From Thozetella sp. PMI_491 (Eukaryota; Ascomycota; Sordariomycetes; Chaetosphaeriales; Chaetosphaeriaceae): a stretch of 64,000 nt of DNA. Where the stretch lies: contig MU270036.1 in NCBI GenBank assembly GCA_021432635.1, positions 199,445-263,444 on the forward strand, given 5' to 3'. The notes under the pieces were generated by a model. The model was not told the origin of the DNA and did not search any database. It saw only the letters and a program-made list of their open reading frames with translations. The translations under genes were made by a program, and so were the position numbers. This document shows, piece by piece, positions 45,437-56,040 of the stretch (within the stretch, counting starts at the first letter, position 1; each line of letters opens with the position of its first letter).

Positions 45437-47259
45437 AGGGTTAGCCGTCCTACTATTTGTACGGAGTATGTTCATAGGACTTACAGATTTCTGTAGAATT
45501 GTACGGTTTGCCATTGCCTGACGCACTTGATATCTTCTTATTTCAGTTTTTGTACCCACAAAGACAGCGACGTATTTGCCGGGTGGAAGTTTCAGCCCTG
45601 GCTAGGGCTCTAGTCAATCTACCCGCATCTGTCAATGTCGGCCTAATGCCTGTAATTAGCGTTCTTTCCGCGTGCGGCAGTAAGTCATCTGACTGACAAC
45701 AGAAGCAAACGCATAGGAAGGAGAAACGTCTCGAAAGCGCATATCGCCGGAAGATCGGCAGGCGGGGCACCAATTGCACATCATCTAGGTAGAATCTGAC
45801 TGCGTCCCGTAATGACGGCGTTCCTGGCTTGCCATGATTAGAGGACACATGTAGCATTAATATACTGCTTACTTGAGAGCTAACGTCTGGAGAGGTCCGA
45901 GGTAGCGCTTGCTGACCCTTTATTGCAGCCACGATTCGATTTTGATGCCATCAAGTCCAGCTGGGCCATACTTACTCTCTAGATTGGCTGTGTTAATCTC
46001 GATGAGCCTGCTACTGATTTGAATATACCTCTATCCCTTCGCTGGAGAGCTTGCCTCTTTCCCCACAGTTTGAAGGTATCGCTTTGACAGAAAGGCGTCA
46101 TTGTAACGTATAAAGTTAAGTCGTTTCATTCTAATCTTTCTTTATTATCCGCGAGCAGCCTGTGTAGTCTTATCTCCCTACAACCTCCACCACTCACCCA
46201 GTTACAGTAAGCCGCGATGAAGGGAATAATACTCTGCCTTATTCTAGGCATTTCCGCGACAGCGATCAACACTAGTTCGGTCCATAAGCCGACTTGTTAA
46301 TCATCAGAGATTTACTACATCTCGTATTGTTTCTCGACCGAGCAGTATTCATATATCGGTACCGAGATTGACTACTATCGGCATGGAGGAACGACGGAGG
46401 GTGTACCAGACGACCGAGCGATGGTGCCCTCGGCGCTATTTGAGTTGGGAGCGGATAATCCAGGGGCTTTTCTGGCAAGTAACGCGGCCCCCTGCCCGAA
46501 AGCTTAACTCCACGCTGCGACCGATACGAAATTCACAGGGAGTATGGCTACTGACTGAGAGCGCAGAACGCCACCTTTCCGGACTCCGGCATTACTGTTG
46601 CTATCGAAATTCCTTTAGTTTCACTGTACACCTACATCGTAGGTATCGGCTCAGTACGTACCTTCCTTCCGAGATATGATGTTCAGGAGATCAGAGGAGG
46701 GTTATTGATGTTCCAACCCCACAGAATTTCTCGGCAACGGGAAGCACAGTCGGCTTGCTTACCCGATACCCTGACTTGAGTGCGTGGAACTGTGTGGCCG
46801 ATAACTTTTCTACCTTGTATTACAGCTCCTCCACTGCCTGCCAAAGCTTTGCGCACTGTGTTTTGTCCAACTCGAGCAATCCAACGGGGCCCCCATCCTA
46901 TATAGGTAGTCACCGTTGATCGAGAAATCATATAAGTATGGAGAAGACGATGTTGACCGTTCAATCTACTTCGTGAATTTGGCCGGTGTGCCCCAGTTGC
47001 TTACTTCGAAGAAGCTAGGAGAGTCTACTGAGAGCCGGGCAGGACTAATTGGCGCGACTAGTATCAGTTGGGTATGAGTTGGGTATGCCGAAAAGTAGTT
47101 ACAAAGGATAAAATCTTATCGTTAAAAGGAGATAACCCAGAAGAATAGCTGAAACTCCTGAAGCAGAAATACAGACAGTCGTCTAAAGTTGTGAACAAGG
47201 CGACGAGTGAGCATAGGGTGTATAGCCGTAATATCTTTTCCGGCGGAAATCGCGGTACA
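45437..47259. other. Intergenic; possible small secreted peptide at 46217
   Basis: About 1.8 kb. ATG at 46217 starts a signal-peptide-like sequence (MKGIILCLILGISATAINTS) that stops after 27 codons. A second open stretch (STEQYSYIGTEIDYYRHGG) begins right after and could be joined only by an intron of under 40 nt, so no gene is called. The rest shows nothing. Confidence 0.3.
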
Positions 47260-48392
47260 TTATCGTGAGCCGCTAGCTTGTTCTTTGCGCATATAATATG
47301 GAACGACATCCTTGAACTGGCTGTCCCTGAGGCTCTCTTGCATCCACGAGGGGAAGCCTCTAATTCCAGATACGTACCTATGCACCTTTTCTGTAAAAAG
47401 CTGGCCGCTGTTTCCGGAGAGAATGTGCCTGAATATCATCTCCGCTACATCCTCGGGGTCAAGAATATTATATCGCTTCTCGACGGTTTTAACCACCTTA
47501 GAGATGATGGGAGTACGGACAAATGCCGGGTGCACCACACTGTATCGTCATGATCCATCAGCGCATGTATCTCAAAGAAAGAGCGAGGGACTAACCTGGT
47601 TCGAACTTTTCGGGCATTGTATTGATGGCGTAGCTCCTGTGCCAACCCCTCGTGGAATGCTAGCGAGGCCGCCTTGGAGGCACCGTAGTCCGCTCCGCGG
47701 TTCCCGACCACGAAACTGCGCATACTCGAGATCGTCACCACATGTCCGTGGTTGCGGCTGACCATCGCCGGCAGGAATTCTTTGACCAAGGCAAAGTTGG
47801 ACACGAGGTTGATGTCGATGGTTTTCTGGATTTCCTCCAAATCCTGCTCGAGCAGGCACTTCATCGGGGAGACGCCAGCATTGTTGACTAGAACAGTCGG
47901 GTCGCCATGCTTCTGGCGAATCTGCGCTGCGACGTCGGCGATCCCTGCGGGCTTGCTAAGATCCAGTTGGTAGAAATGTACGTTTGAGGCTGCGAACCAC
48001 GGGCTGTAAGCATCACCAAACGATTGCATTGAAACTCAACGGAGGTTAGGAGCTCGGGACGTACGCAAAGGATCGCTGGGAGGAATGATGTCGATATTGA
48101 CCACAGTCGCCCCCTGCTTGGCGAACCTGCGGACCATGGGCGCGCCGATGCCGCCGGAGCCGCCGGTGATGACGACGAGCTCGCGCGGCCAGTCATATGT
48201 ATCCTTGGTGTAGTTGTTGAGCTTGGCCTGGCTCATGGCGTCGTTGAGTCTCTTCAAAACCGCTAAACTGGCAAACCCCAGCGCGATCTTGGTCCACAGC
48301 GTGGGAGCGCCATCGCGGAGCAGGCCTAGAGACTCCAGCCTGTCGACAACCGCAGGCATCGCCGCCGAAGATAGGAAAGAAGGGAGACTCAT
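47260..48392 (-). CDS. Membrane-linked short-chain dehydrogenase
   Basis: Three exons, 48065-48392, 47596-47989 and 47260-47539, 333 aa. An N-terminal extension of about 70 residues contains a hydrophobic segment (IALGFASLAVLKRL) that may tie it to a membrane or lipid droplet. The SDR core follows: ITGGSGGIG, VLVNNAGVSP, Ser in TISSM and YGASK, so the catalytic triad is complete. The layout resembles SDR16C/retinol-dehydrogenase-type enzymes acting on lipophilic alcohols or ketones. Splice choices: donor GTACGT with acceptor TTCGCAG gives DPLPSNVHFYQLD; donor GTTAGT with acceptor ATACAG gives RTSVVHPAFVRTP. It lies 1.07 kb from the terpene synthase on the same strand and could act on its product, which is inference. 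Confidence 0.88.
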
Positions 48393-49460
48393 GGCTTGGA
48401 TACGACCGCTCGCCGGCTTGCTATGCAGATTGGAACCGATACGGGTGATGGTTGAAATATGAATCAGAAGACCAGAATCCTGAAGCTGCAGTGCCTTTTT
48501 CCCTGTCTGGAAAAAGTGAGCCCAGATATTTACAGGCGACCCTTGTTAGCTGCTTGGCTGCGCTATGCGGAGTGGAACCCAACCAGCCGAGATATGCACG
48601 CCAGCGGAGCCCAGGCCAAACCAACGAATCATGTGTCGTGCTAAAAATTAATCCTACAAGGTAAAGTAAGGTACTAAATATAGGGCTGTCATTGGCCGGA
48701 AGCCGGGGGGAGAGGGTGGCAGACGGGAATCAAACCAACATCCACCCCCTGGAAGGAACCAACAAAGCACGTATCGGATGGGAAGGTGGGGAGCAGTTCT
48801 CACTGTTTTGTCGGCTATCGCATCTGTTGTGACCATGTATTTAGCTACCAAGATGCATAGTAAGGTAGCTGCGTCTTTAGCTAAACGCGTCCTCCCACCC
48901 CGAAATGCTCCTGAGATGGGCAGTCATCCCCGAACATTCGGTAATAACGTCCGTCTTCCCTCAGAGCTGATTGTTGTCCTTTTCGAGTCGCGACGAGGGG
49001 TTCGGGTCAAACATAATCCCTCTGCAGGGACTTGGCAGCGACGCGAGGGAAGGCCCCGGAGTGGGCAAACCCCTCCACCGGAATAAGACCTAATTCTAAT
49101 GAGGCCTAATGCGGATGAGGCCTAATTAACGCAGACGACGGAAAACCAAGGTGGTCCATAACTTCGCAAATATCAGGTCAAAAAAAAAAAAGGAAAAGAA
49201 TACCTATTTCCTCGTAGCTCGGTCAGTGCGACAAAATTGGTAGGCAGTAGAACAGGCACGGAGTCGTATGGCGATAGGAATACCGCTAGAAAAGTCCCAC
49301 AAGTTCCACAAGTGCGAGGGTTCCAAGGTCCTGGGTCGGTCCCGCGCGTGAGAAATTGGTCCGCTCTTGCGCCTAGCGTGTCGTGTCGCCTGGGAGGATC
49401 CTAGGTAAGCGCGCTACTTCCTGATCCGCACAGTAGACCGAAAGGAATTGGGCCAGGAGC
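48393..49460. other. Intergenic region
   Basis: About 1.07 kb between the SDR promoter side and the 3' end of the terpene synthase. It holds an A-run near 49181 and nothing else I can support. Confidence 0.45.
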
Positions 49461-50829
49461 TTAGAGTATAAGCTCCAGTGACCCATCTTCGCGGATATGG
49501 CTGGTTACGCCATAGCGATCGGAAGTGAGCCTGGCGCGTCTTAGTCTCAGCCTCGCGGTTCTGGAAAGGTGCCTGTTTACTCACGACCACAGATAGTTCC
49601 CGGTCATGTTCGTTCTGACTACATCGAGGTACGTCTTGACCGCAGCATGATCCTCCGAGCTGCCAACCACCATGTTCTCAAGCCGTCTAGCCGCTAGGTC
49701 AAAGTTGTCTGCAGATACCCGCAGGAGAGCAAGAGCGTCGGCAGTCGCATCGCTGAGGCGGAGTCCTTTCTCATTCATTGCGATAGGGACGAGGCTGTGG
49801 AGGCTTGCAGCTCTCTAGGCCGCGTTATTAAGGGATCCGTGGGGCAGAAACATGGATCCTCACTACTTCTTTCTTCAACGATAGTACGTCGTTGATTCTA
49901 TGTTCATATTGTAAGAATTTCATTATAGCAGGCCAACTGAGTTGAACCGGCGAATAGCACTTACATGATGATATTACGATTGAATTCTGTCCATACGATT
50001 CCCATAGCGGGCGCGAGAAGTATCTTTGGTGGCGCGGCTTGCGCTGCCATGTACCTGCAAAGTATCAGTTCATGAGAGCACTATCGTGTCAAGCCACCAA
50101 GCTTACTCGATCAAGCAGCAGTAGGTATATATCGAACTCGTGCCGAGGCGATGCTGCCAATAATCGTGGACGGTAGGTAGTTTCCCCGCCCGGAGGTACC
50201 CTTGTTCGACTTCACAGCATCTCATGTAGATCTTTAATTGGTCCAAAAACGCCTCGCGTTTTCTCGGCGTCATGGCTATTCGTAGGGTGGTAGCCGCGTG
50301 CTTGAAAAGCCCGAAATATCTCGTCGGGGCCGCTGGTTCGTCTCTCGATTCGATAAGGCCGAGGTGGAACGCAACATACTCGCTCGCCCTGTGGTGCAAC
50401 TCCTTAACGTCGTTCAGACCTGTGTCTCCGCTACTCTCTTTCGCCATCTCTTCGATGCCGTCGTCCCACAGGAAGAGCCACATAGTGTAGTATGCTAGGG
50501 TCAGCAGCCTATCGAGCGATGCCTTCGGGTACCAGCTACAAACATGAGTGAGCCGTGATCATCGCAACTAGTGAAGGATCTGGTTGTGCTGACCTTGAAC
50601 AGAACATGGCCAAGTTTACCTTTCGCAGCCTGCGACGGAGATGTTCCTCGTGAATCCATTCTCGAATCTTGGCGTCTATGATGGCCTCGGCGGCGGGATA
50701 ATGTGGGTTTACTGCCGATGGCCACCTCCTGAAGAGACCACTGAGGTTCGGTACGATGAGAGTTTCGCCCCGGACTCTGGAAGCCAGGGTGGAACTTTGG
50801 CTCGTCGCCATAGTAGCCGGCCGCGTCAT
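49461..50829 (-). CDS. Sesquiterpene-type class I terpene synthase
   Basis: Six exons: 50594-50829, 50107-50535, 49965-50054, 49864-49897 (34 nt), 49585-49814 and 49461-49530, total 362 aa, a normal length for fungal and bacterial-like sesquiterpene synthases. Motifs in order: FRRWPSAVNPHYPAAEAI near the start; WYPKAS; the first metal site LWDDGIEE with D103, D104 and E107; GTSSIYTYCCLIEY; the second metal site NDVLSLKKE with N254, S258 and E262, complete only after joining the 34-nt exon; and a C-terminal RY (DRYGVTSHIREDGS) at 345-346. Both Mg-binding motifs are intact, so it should ionise and cyclise a prenyl diphosphate, most likely FPP, in the cytosol. An ATG at 50811 is an alternative start. 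Flanked by an SDR and a GFO/IDH/MocA oxidoreductase. Confidence 0.88.
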
Positions 50830-52615
50830 GTGTTGTGGTGACCTACAAGGAGATGAATCGCACTTGCAAAGGTGCTCGTCGGCCTCGAACATACATCGAG
50901 GTCTCCTACATTTCCCGCGGCGGAGCAGCCTTGGGCTTTATAAGGCATGTGACTGATGTCGCCTCTCGATTTTCACGGGAAATCGCGGGTTAACACGCCT
51001 AGCCAAGGTGAGTTAATTACCTGTCATCGCATGTTAGACCGATACCTACTAAGCACTTGACCGATAGTGACGGGGAGCTGGCCGGACGGCGAAGCGTGTC
51101 CGCGATAGGCATAGTTCTGCGCCGGAACAGGGGGCGCAGATCTTGCGCTGAGCCTATCAGAAGACAATATTGGTCACAAGCGCGATGGCCGCCCATTCCT
51201 CTTTGGCCTGGCCAATGAGCTTTCAAACCCCCCCCCAATGAGCAGCTTCAATCACGTATAGATTATTGGTTGTCCTGTTGGTGACGAGTTATCTTGGTGT
51301 GGTTGGCAGTCACGGAAATCCCGTGTCCCCGTGGCCACCAGTCGGTTGTCGCCTTGTGAGTGATCAGTACATCGTTCCCATGCCCGCATATGGGTTATAC
51401 GGCGGGAGGGGACCTTTTCAGGACAAGCCACATGCCGAAAGAAGCAATCCAGGATCAAAAAGGACCTTTTATAGAGCCAGGAAACCCCCTGTTATTGGTA
51501 ACCAAAGGCCCTGCTGACGGTCTGATGACATTTAGGGACATCCCGTGGGCATCAGCAGACACATCTTCGTCGCTCAGTTTTCCCTCTTTCGCTAGGGATA
51601 TGCACGGGCATGCATGAGCAAAAACGAATTCGTTCGGGATCTCCAAACTCGCGCCTCGCCTAGGCTAGCCTGACCTAATCTTGGCCCCAGGAGTACGGCA
51701 TGACTCAAGGCGATCGCAGACCCGGTCGAACTGTTCGAGAGCCTTCTCTGTCGGCATCATTTCGACAATCAGGCTGCCTACGGCACGTGATTAGGTATCC
51801 CACCTAGCCTCTTCCTCCATTGTAGTACGAGGCCCGGTGTCGCCCTGAGGCTGAAACAGGTTAAACGTGTTCAACACGGATATTAAGCTCACGGCAAATG
51901 CAGAGTACAGCGAGTCTGGCGTGCGGCAGTGCCTGGAGGATCGCCACCTCCATCAGCTTCCGTGCGGCTCCAGTCATCTCTTTAAGCCTGTTCGATAAGT
52001 GATGCAAAGGATGCTGTCGGGTTTCGCCCTAAGACCACAGCTCGCGTACGCGGCCGCCCACGGGAGCACAAACCTTCCGGGGGGGGGTCGACGGTGGTCA
52101 TTCCGAAGAACTTGGGGATGTTTCGTAACCGCTTACAACATTCCGCCCAAACAAGCGGAACCTGCTTAGCGCCCGCGATGGGGCACGTTCGTTTCTTGGC
52201 GTTGCTAGCGCAGCCGTTCCTACGGTAATGTCCCACTGCAGCTACCCAAGTCACGTATGACGAGCAACGGCTAGATGCCTCTTATTGGAGTTCCTTGGCG
52301 AGGCTAGTGGGTCGACTTGAGTGTGGCATCTGCTAAAGTCCGCTTTCAAGACATCGGAACCTGCTTAACGTCCCCGATGGAGACAGTGTTTGCAGGCGGT
52401 AGCCAATGAGGAGGACGCGGGGGTGACTTCGGCATGACCCCCGCAGAACCCCCAATCTGAGGTGGTATTTGCAGGCATGAACCTTCCACTAAGGACGCCT
52501 TACCAATTCTGAGTCGCGACATCGGCTGTTGGCTGACCTGCATAGTAACATCCTGGGCAGGAACTACATAAGTGCTCTATTTACCCTTTTTTTCTTCCAA
52601 AGCAAATGTCATTGC
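50830..52615. other. Intergenic region with short repeats
   Basis: About 1.8 kb between the terpene synthase start and the 3' end of the oxidoreductase. It includes the promoter of the synthase and a pair of degenerate 26-bp repeats (listed). No gene is supported. Confidence 0.45.
52156..52380. repeat. Degenerate 26-bp direct repeat pair
   Basis: CGGAACCTGCTTAGCGCCCG plus six bases at 52156-52181 recurs at 52355-52380 with 23 of 26 matches. A looser shared string (GAACCTTCC / AAACCTTCC) also occurs nearby. Probably remnants of a decayed element. Confidence 0.55.
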
Positions 52616-53731
52616 TTATTTCCTTGAACGCCCCGGACGTGAGCCGGGCCATTGTGTAATGTCGACTGCTCTATTTTCACGCATAGATCGATCTGCCGCA
52701 ATCACAATATCAAGCGAGCGGACCGCATCCTCCATGTGTTGTGAGAGGTCTCGATCGTCACGAATAGCATCCAACAAAAACTGCTGCTCACGCGCACAAA
52801 GCTCATAATGGTCCGGCTCGCCCTCCATAGAGAGCATCCTGTCAGAAACTTTGCCATCAGCCACGGTACTCACACGTAAGCTTGATGTCTTCGTGTGACT
52901 GTTGACGTTAGCCGAGCTGCCATTTCCAGAGTTTTTCCCATCGTCGCTCATGACGATCGAGACCGAGCCACAAGGGCCGATCACGTCCTTGACGAAGTAG
53001 GCAGTCTCGGAGATCATGGGACCCCAACCTGCTTCATACCAGCCGACCGAGCCGTCGGCAAAGAGAACCTGGAGGTGGCCATAGTTGACTTGGTCATCCG
53101 ATGTTATTTCGTCACTGAGGCGGAGGCCCATGCCGCGTACTTGAACAGGCTTGCTGTCGGTAATTTGCAACATGATATCGATATAGTGCACACCGCAGTC
53201 AATTACCGGATTCTTGACGTCCTCGAGCAGACGTTTGTGGATGCCCCAAGCTTCACCGGTAGATCGCTGGTTGAGATTCATGCGCATCACATAGGGTGGT
53301 CCAAGCTGCCGAGCTTGCTTGATGAACTCGAGCCAGCTGGGATGGTGCCGTAGGATGTACCCGATTACCAACTTGCGGTGCGTGCGTTGGGCGGTCTGCA
53401 CAACTCGCTCCGCTTCGGCAACCGTCACTGCTAGGGGCTTTTCCACAAAGACATGCGCGCCCGCCTCCATTGCCGCCACAGCATAGTCTGCGTGGGTAGC
53501 AGTGTGTGTGTTGATAGACACGACGTTGGGCTTAAGGGCAAGAGCCTCGTCCAAAGTCGAGAAAACGGGGTATTCCTTGAGAACATCAGGGAGCTTCTTC
53601 GCCGGATTGCGACTGACAAGTCCGATTATCTTGTAGCCTGCGTTTTGGTGGTAAGCAAGGGCATGGCTGTGCCCCATTTGACCGAGCCCGACCACGACAA
53701 CACTCAAGGGCGTATCGTGAACCCCCTCCAT
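52616..53731 (-). CDS. GFO/IDH/MocA-family NAD(P) oxidoreductase
   Basis: Intronless, 371 aa. The N-terminal Rossmann fold has VVVVGLGQMGHSHALAY (GxGxxG at 15-20), and the family's EKP motif is in HVFVEKPLAV near residue 97. A C-terminal substrate domain follows, with VIDCGVHYIDIMLQI carrying the likely catalytic Asp/His pair. Such enzymes oxidise or reduce sugars, inositols or similar polyols with NAD(P). A short Ser/Asn-rich insert (GKNSGNGSSANVNSHTK) lies in the C-terminal domain. It is the next gene upstream of the terpene synthase, on the same strand but 1.8 kb away; any shared pathway is speculative. Confidence 0.9.
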   Translation of the reverse strand: MEGVHDTPLSVVVVGLGQMGHSHALAYHQNAGYKIIGLVSRNPAKKLPDVLKEYPVFSTLDEALALKPNVVSINTHTATHADYAVAAMEAGAHVFVEKPLAVTVAEAERVVQTAQRTHRKLVIGYILRHHPSWLEFIKQARQLGPPYVMRMNLNQRSTGEAWGIHKRLLEDVKNPVIDCGVHYIDIMLQITDSKPVQVRGMGLRLSDEITSDDQVNYGHLQVLFADGSVGWYEAGWGPMISETAYFVKDVIGPCGSVSIVMSDDGKNSGNGSSANVNSHTKTSSLRVSTVADGKVSDRMLSMEGEPDHYELCAREQQFLLDAIRDDRDLSQHMEDAVRSLDIVIAADRSMRENRAVDITQWPGSRPGRSRK

Positions 53732-56040
53732 CTCGATTATGGGCGCGAGTGTGTTTCTAACTTGAGGTGAGATGGTGGGCTGAAATGAAACTGCTTGCGA
53801 CAGAAATGGGGGGATAAAATCGCCACCGCGATCTATTCATAATTGTCCTAGATTTGCAGCTGGGGTTGTTTAGCGATTGTGTTTATTTTATTCTGAATGC
53901 CGCTAGCATAGAACACTCTGTTCTAAGAATTTTAGGACAGAAAATCGTTTGATGGTTACAAATATACGTTGCATATCCTACCGCCCTTCATCACGGTATG
54001 ACTCTTCTGCAACGTTACATAATAATACATTTGACCTCAACTTAGTGCGGATAGTGGAGGCTGTCAAGATTGATGGTGGTGATAATGACGTCTTTAGTAT
54101 CATGTCAGCAACTGAAGTTTACCTATTGCTCTACGCTACAAAAAGAGTACCTAATTGTCGCTAAGGGGTTGCAAATTCTTGCATGGTGCAGGCCCAGGAA
54201 TCAATGCCGTAACTTGCCTAGGTTATAGACTACCTAGCCTAGCCAAACAGGTTAACACGCTTCCATTAATGGGCACAACCGAATGCATGCAAGGCACGTA
54301 GTGACGTATCATCGAGGATTTCATCCCTCATACTGACTGGATATACCAAGGATATGGAGAATCCCCTCACCGTTGCCAGCTTTGCAGATACGATCAAGGC
54401 TATTCTTCATTTGTAAAGACCCACGACACGCAGAGGGGTATGCACCGACGGCTCCAGGGAAATACGGCGGGATTGTGAGAAGTTCCGTGCTCGCAGAGGC
54501 GTCGTCTATAGTTTCCTGATTTGCGGCATGGTGGCCTTAAGTCCGTAGTTGTCGTCGCGTTGGGCCGCGTAATGATACCGCGAGCCGATGACATCGTGCG
54601 TGCGACAACACACAGACAATTCTTTAACGCAAAGCGGGGATATATAAGGCTGGCTCCGCAGAATGCACATGTAGATGACGAATCTTCATTCCCTCTGGGG
54701 GCAAGATGTCTTTGGTGCTTCGCAAGCTCGACAGAGAGTATAAACTTGTAGGAAAAGTCTAGGTCCACGGTATCATGCAGGGTGAGGCAGCCAACTAGAC
54801 ATGTTCAGAAGAACGCATTGAGGTCATCCTCCGCTAGGAATCGGAAAGATAGGAAGGACCGGGCCAAGAAGCCAAATTTATGGTGGATGGCAAAACAATA
54901 ACCACTTGAAAATTTCGGCTTTAGTTTAACGTAACGTCTATCGGTTAGCTTCGAGTCAATACAGACTGTAGGAACTGCTACAAAATTACTCGTCAGCAAC
55001 TGAAGAGCGCAATTATGATGCAGGATTGTTAATTTGTTTGATCGAGTTACATTAGGGTTCTTAATTAGAATTGAGGTGCCGTCTCGGCAAGTGCTATAGC
55101 AGCGACGCTGCTTCAGACGTTCCACCCTAAATACTGACCGATTCACTCAATAGCCCGCCCCCGAAGCCCACCAACTGGACAACAGATGCGACTGCTGCAA
55201 CGATACTAGGTGAGCCTATTTGTGAATCGTGCGTGGCGTGCTGCGTTACCGTGGATGTCGTTTTCCCCCTTTGGGTCCGGATGCACGTGGCATCCAGGAT
55301 CCAGCATCCAGCAAAGTCATGTGCAAATGCAAGTCGACGATCCGGCTGAATATTAGCCCGCTGACACGATAAACTCCAGCAGAGTTTTTGAAATATTATA
55401 TGCTTAGAGGAATCTATCTAGTAAAAGTTCTGAGAAATTCTTTGCTATATTTGTTTTTAAGCTCAATAAAAGGGCGTATAATATCATTACTATATCTATT
55501 GCCGCGGCGAGCACTTTGTCGAAACCAGGGGCCGGAAGAAACAGCCCTGAAATGGACTAAAACACTACTCTAGAGAGCGAAAGAAAGGAAGGCAGCCGAG
55601 GTCCCAGCTCTCATCACAGTTAAATACGGCCAGCGCACAAGCTGGGGAGTGCGTCAATGGGCACGCTAGAGGCCCTCTTTACTACAGAAGCTGCTGTCAG
55701 GTGCCGGGCGGCTTCTCCATAGCTAATAAGTGGTCAGGGCTGCAGCGTGGTGGTTGTCTTGCCTGGTTGCGTGCGAAGCTGAGCGTGTTATTTGAGGCAA
55801 ATATAGTGTGGATCGCGTTACATTGGCGCAACACGATATTGCACGATGGAGCAATTGGCTTACACAGCCCCTACAAGCTTCACCAACCAGATAGCTCTAA
55901 TATTGCACTTCTGGGAGCTGGAGTTCAAACATAAGAGATTTAGGCGGCGAACTTCGATATGAATTCGCACATCCCTCAATCTCGACCCAAGTTGATGCTG
56001 GCCGTTCAAGTCCGACGATATACTTCATTAAGCACTTAAC
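53732..56040. other. Gene-poor intergenic region
   Basis: About 2.3 kb between two divergent genes (oxidoreductase minus, DUF3433 plus). The middle part is AT-rich. No coding family, RNA or clear repeat was found. Confidence 0.45.
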
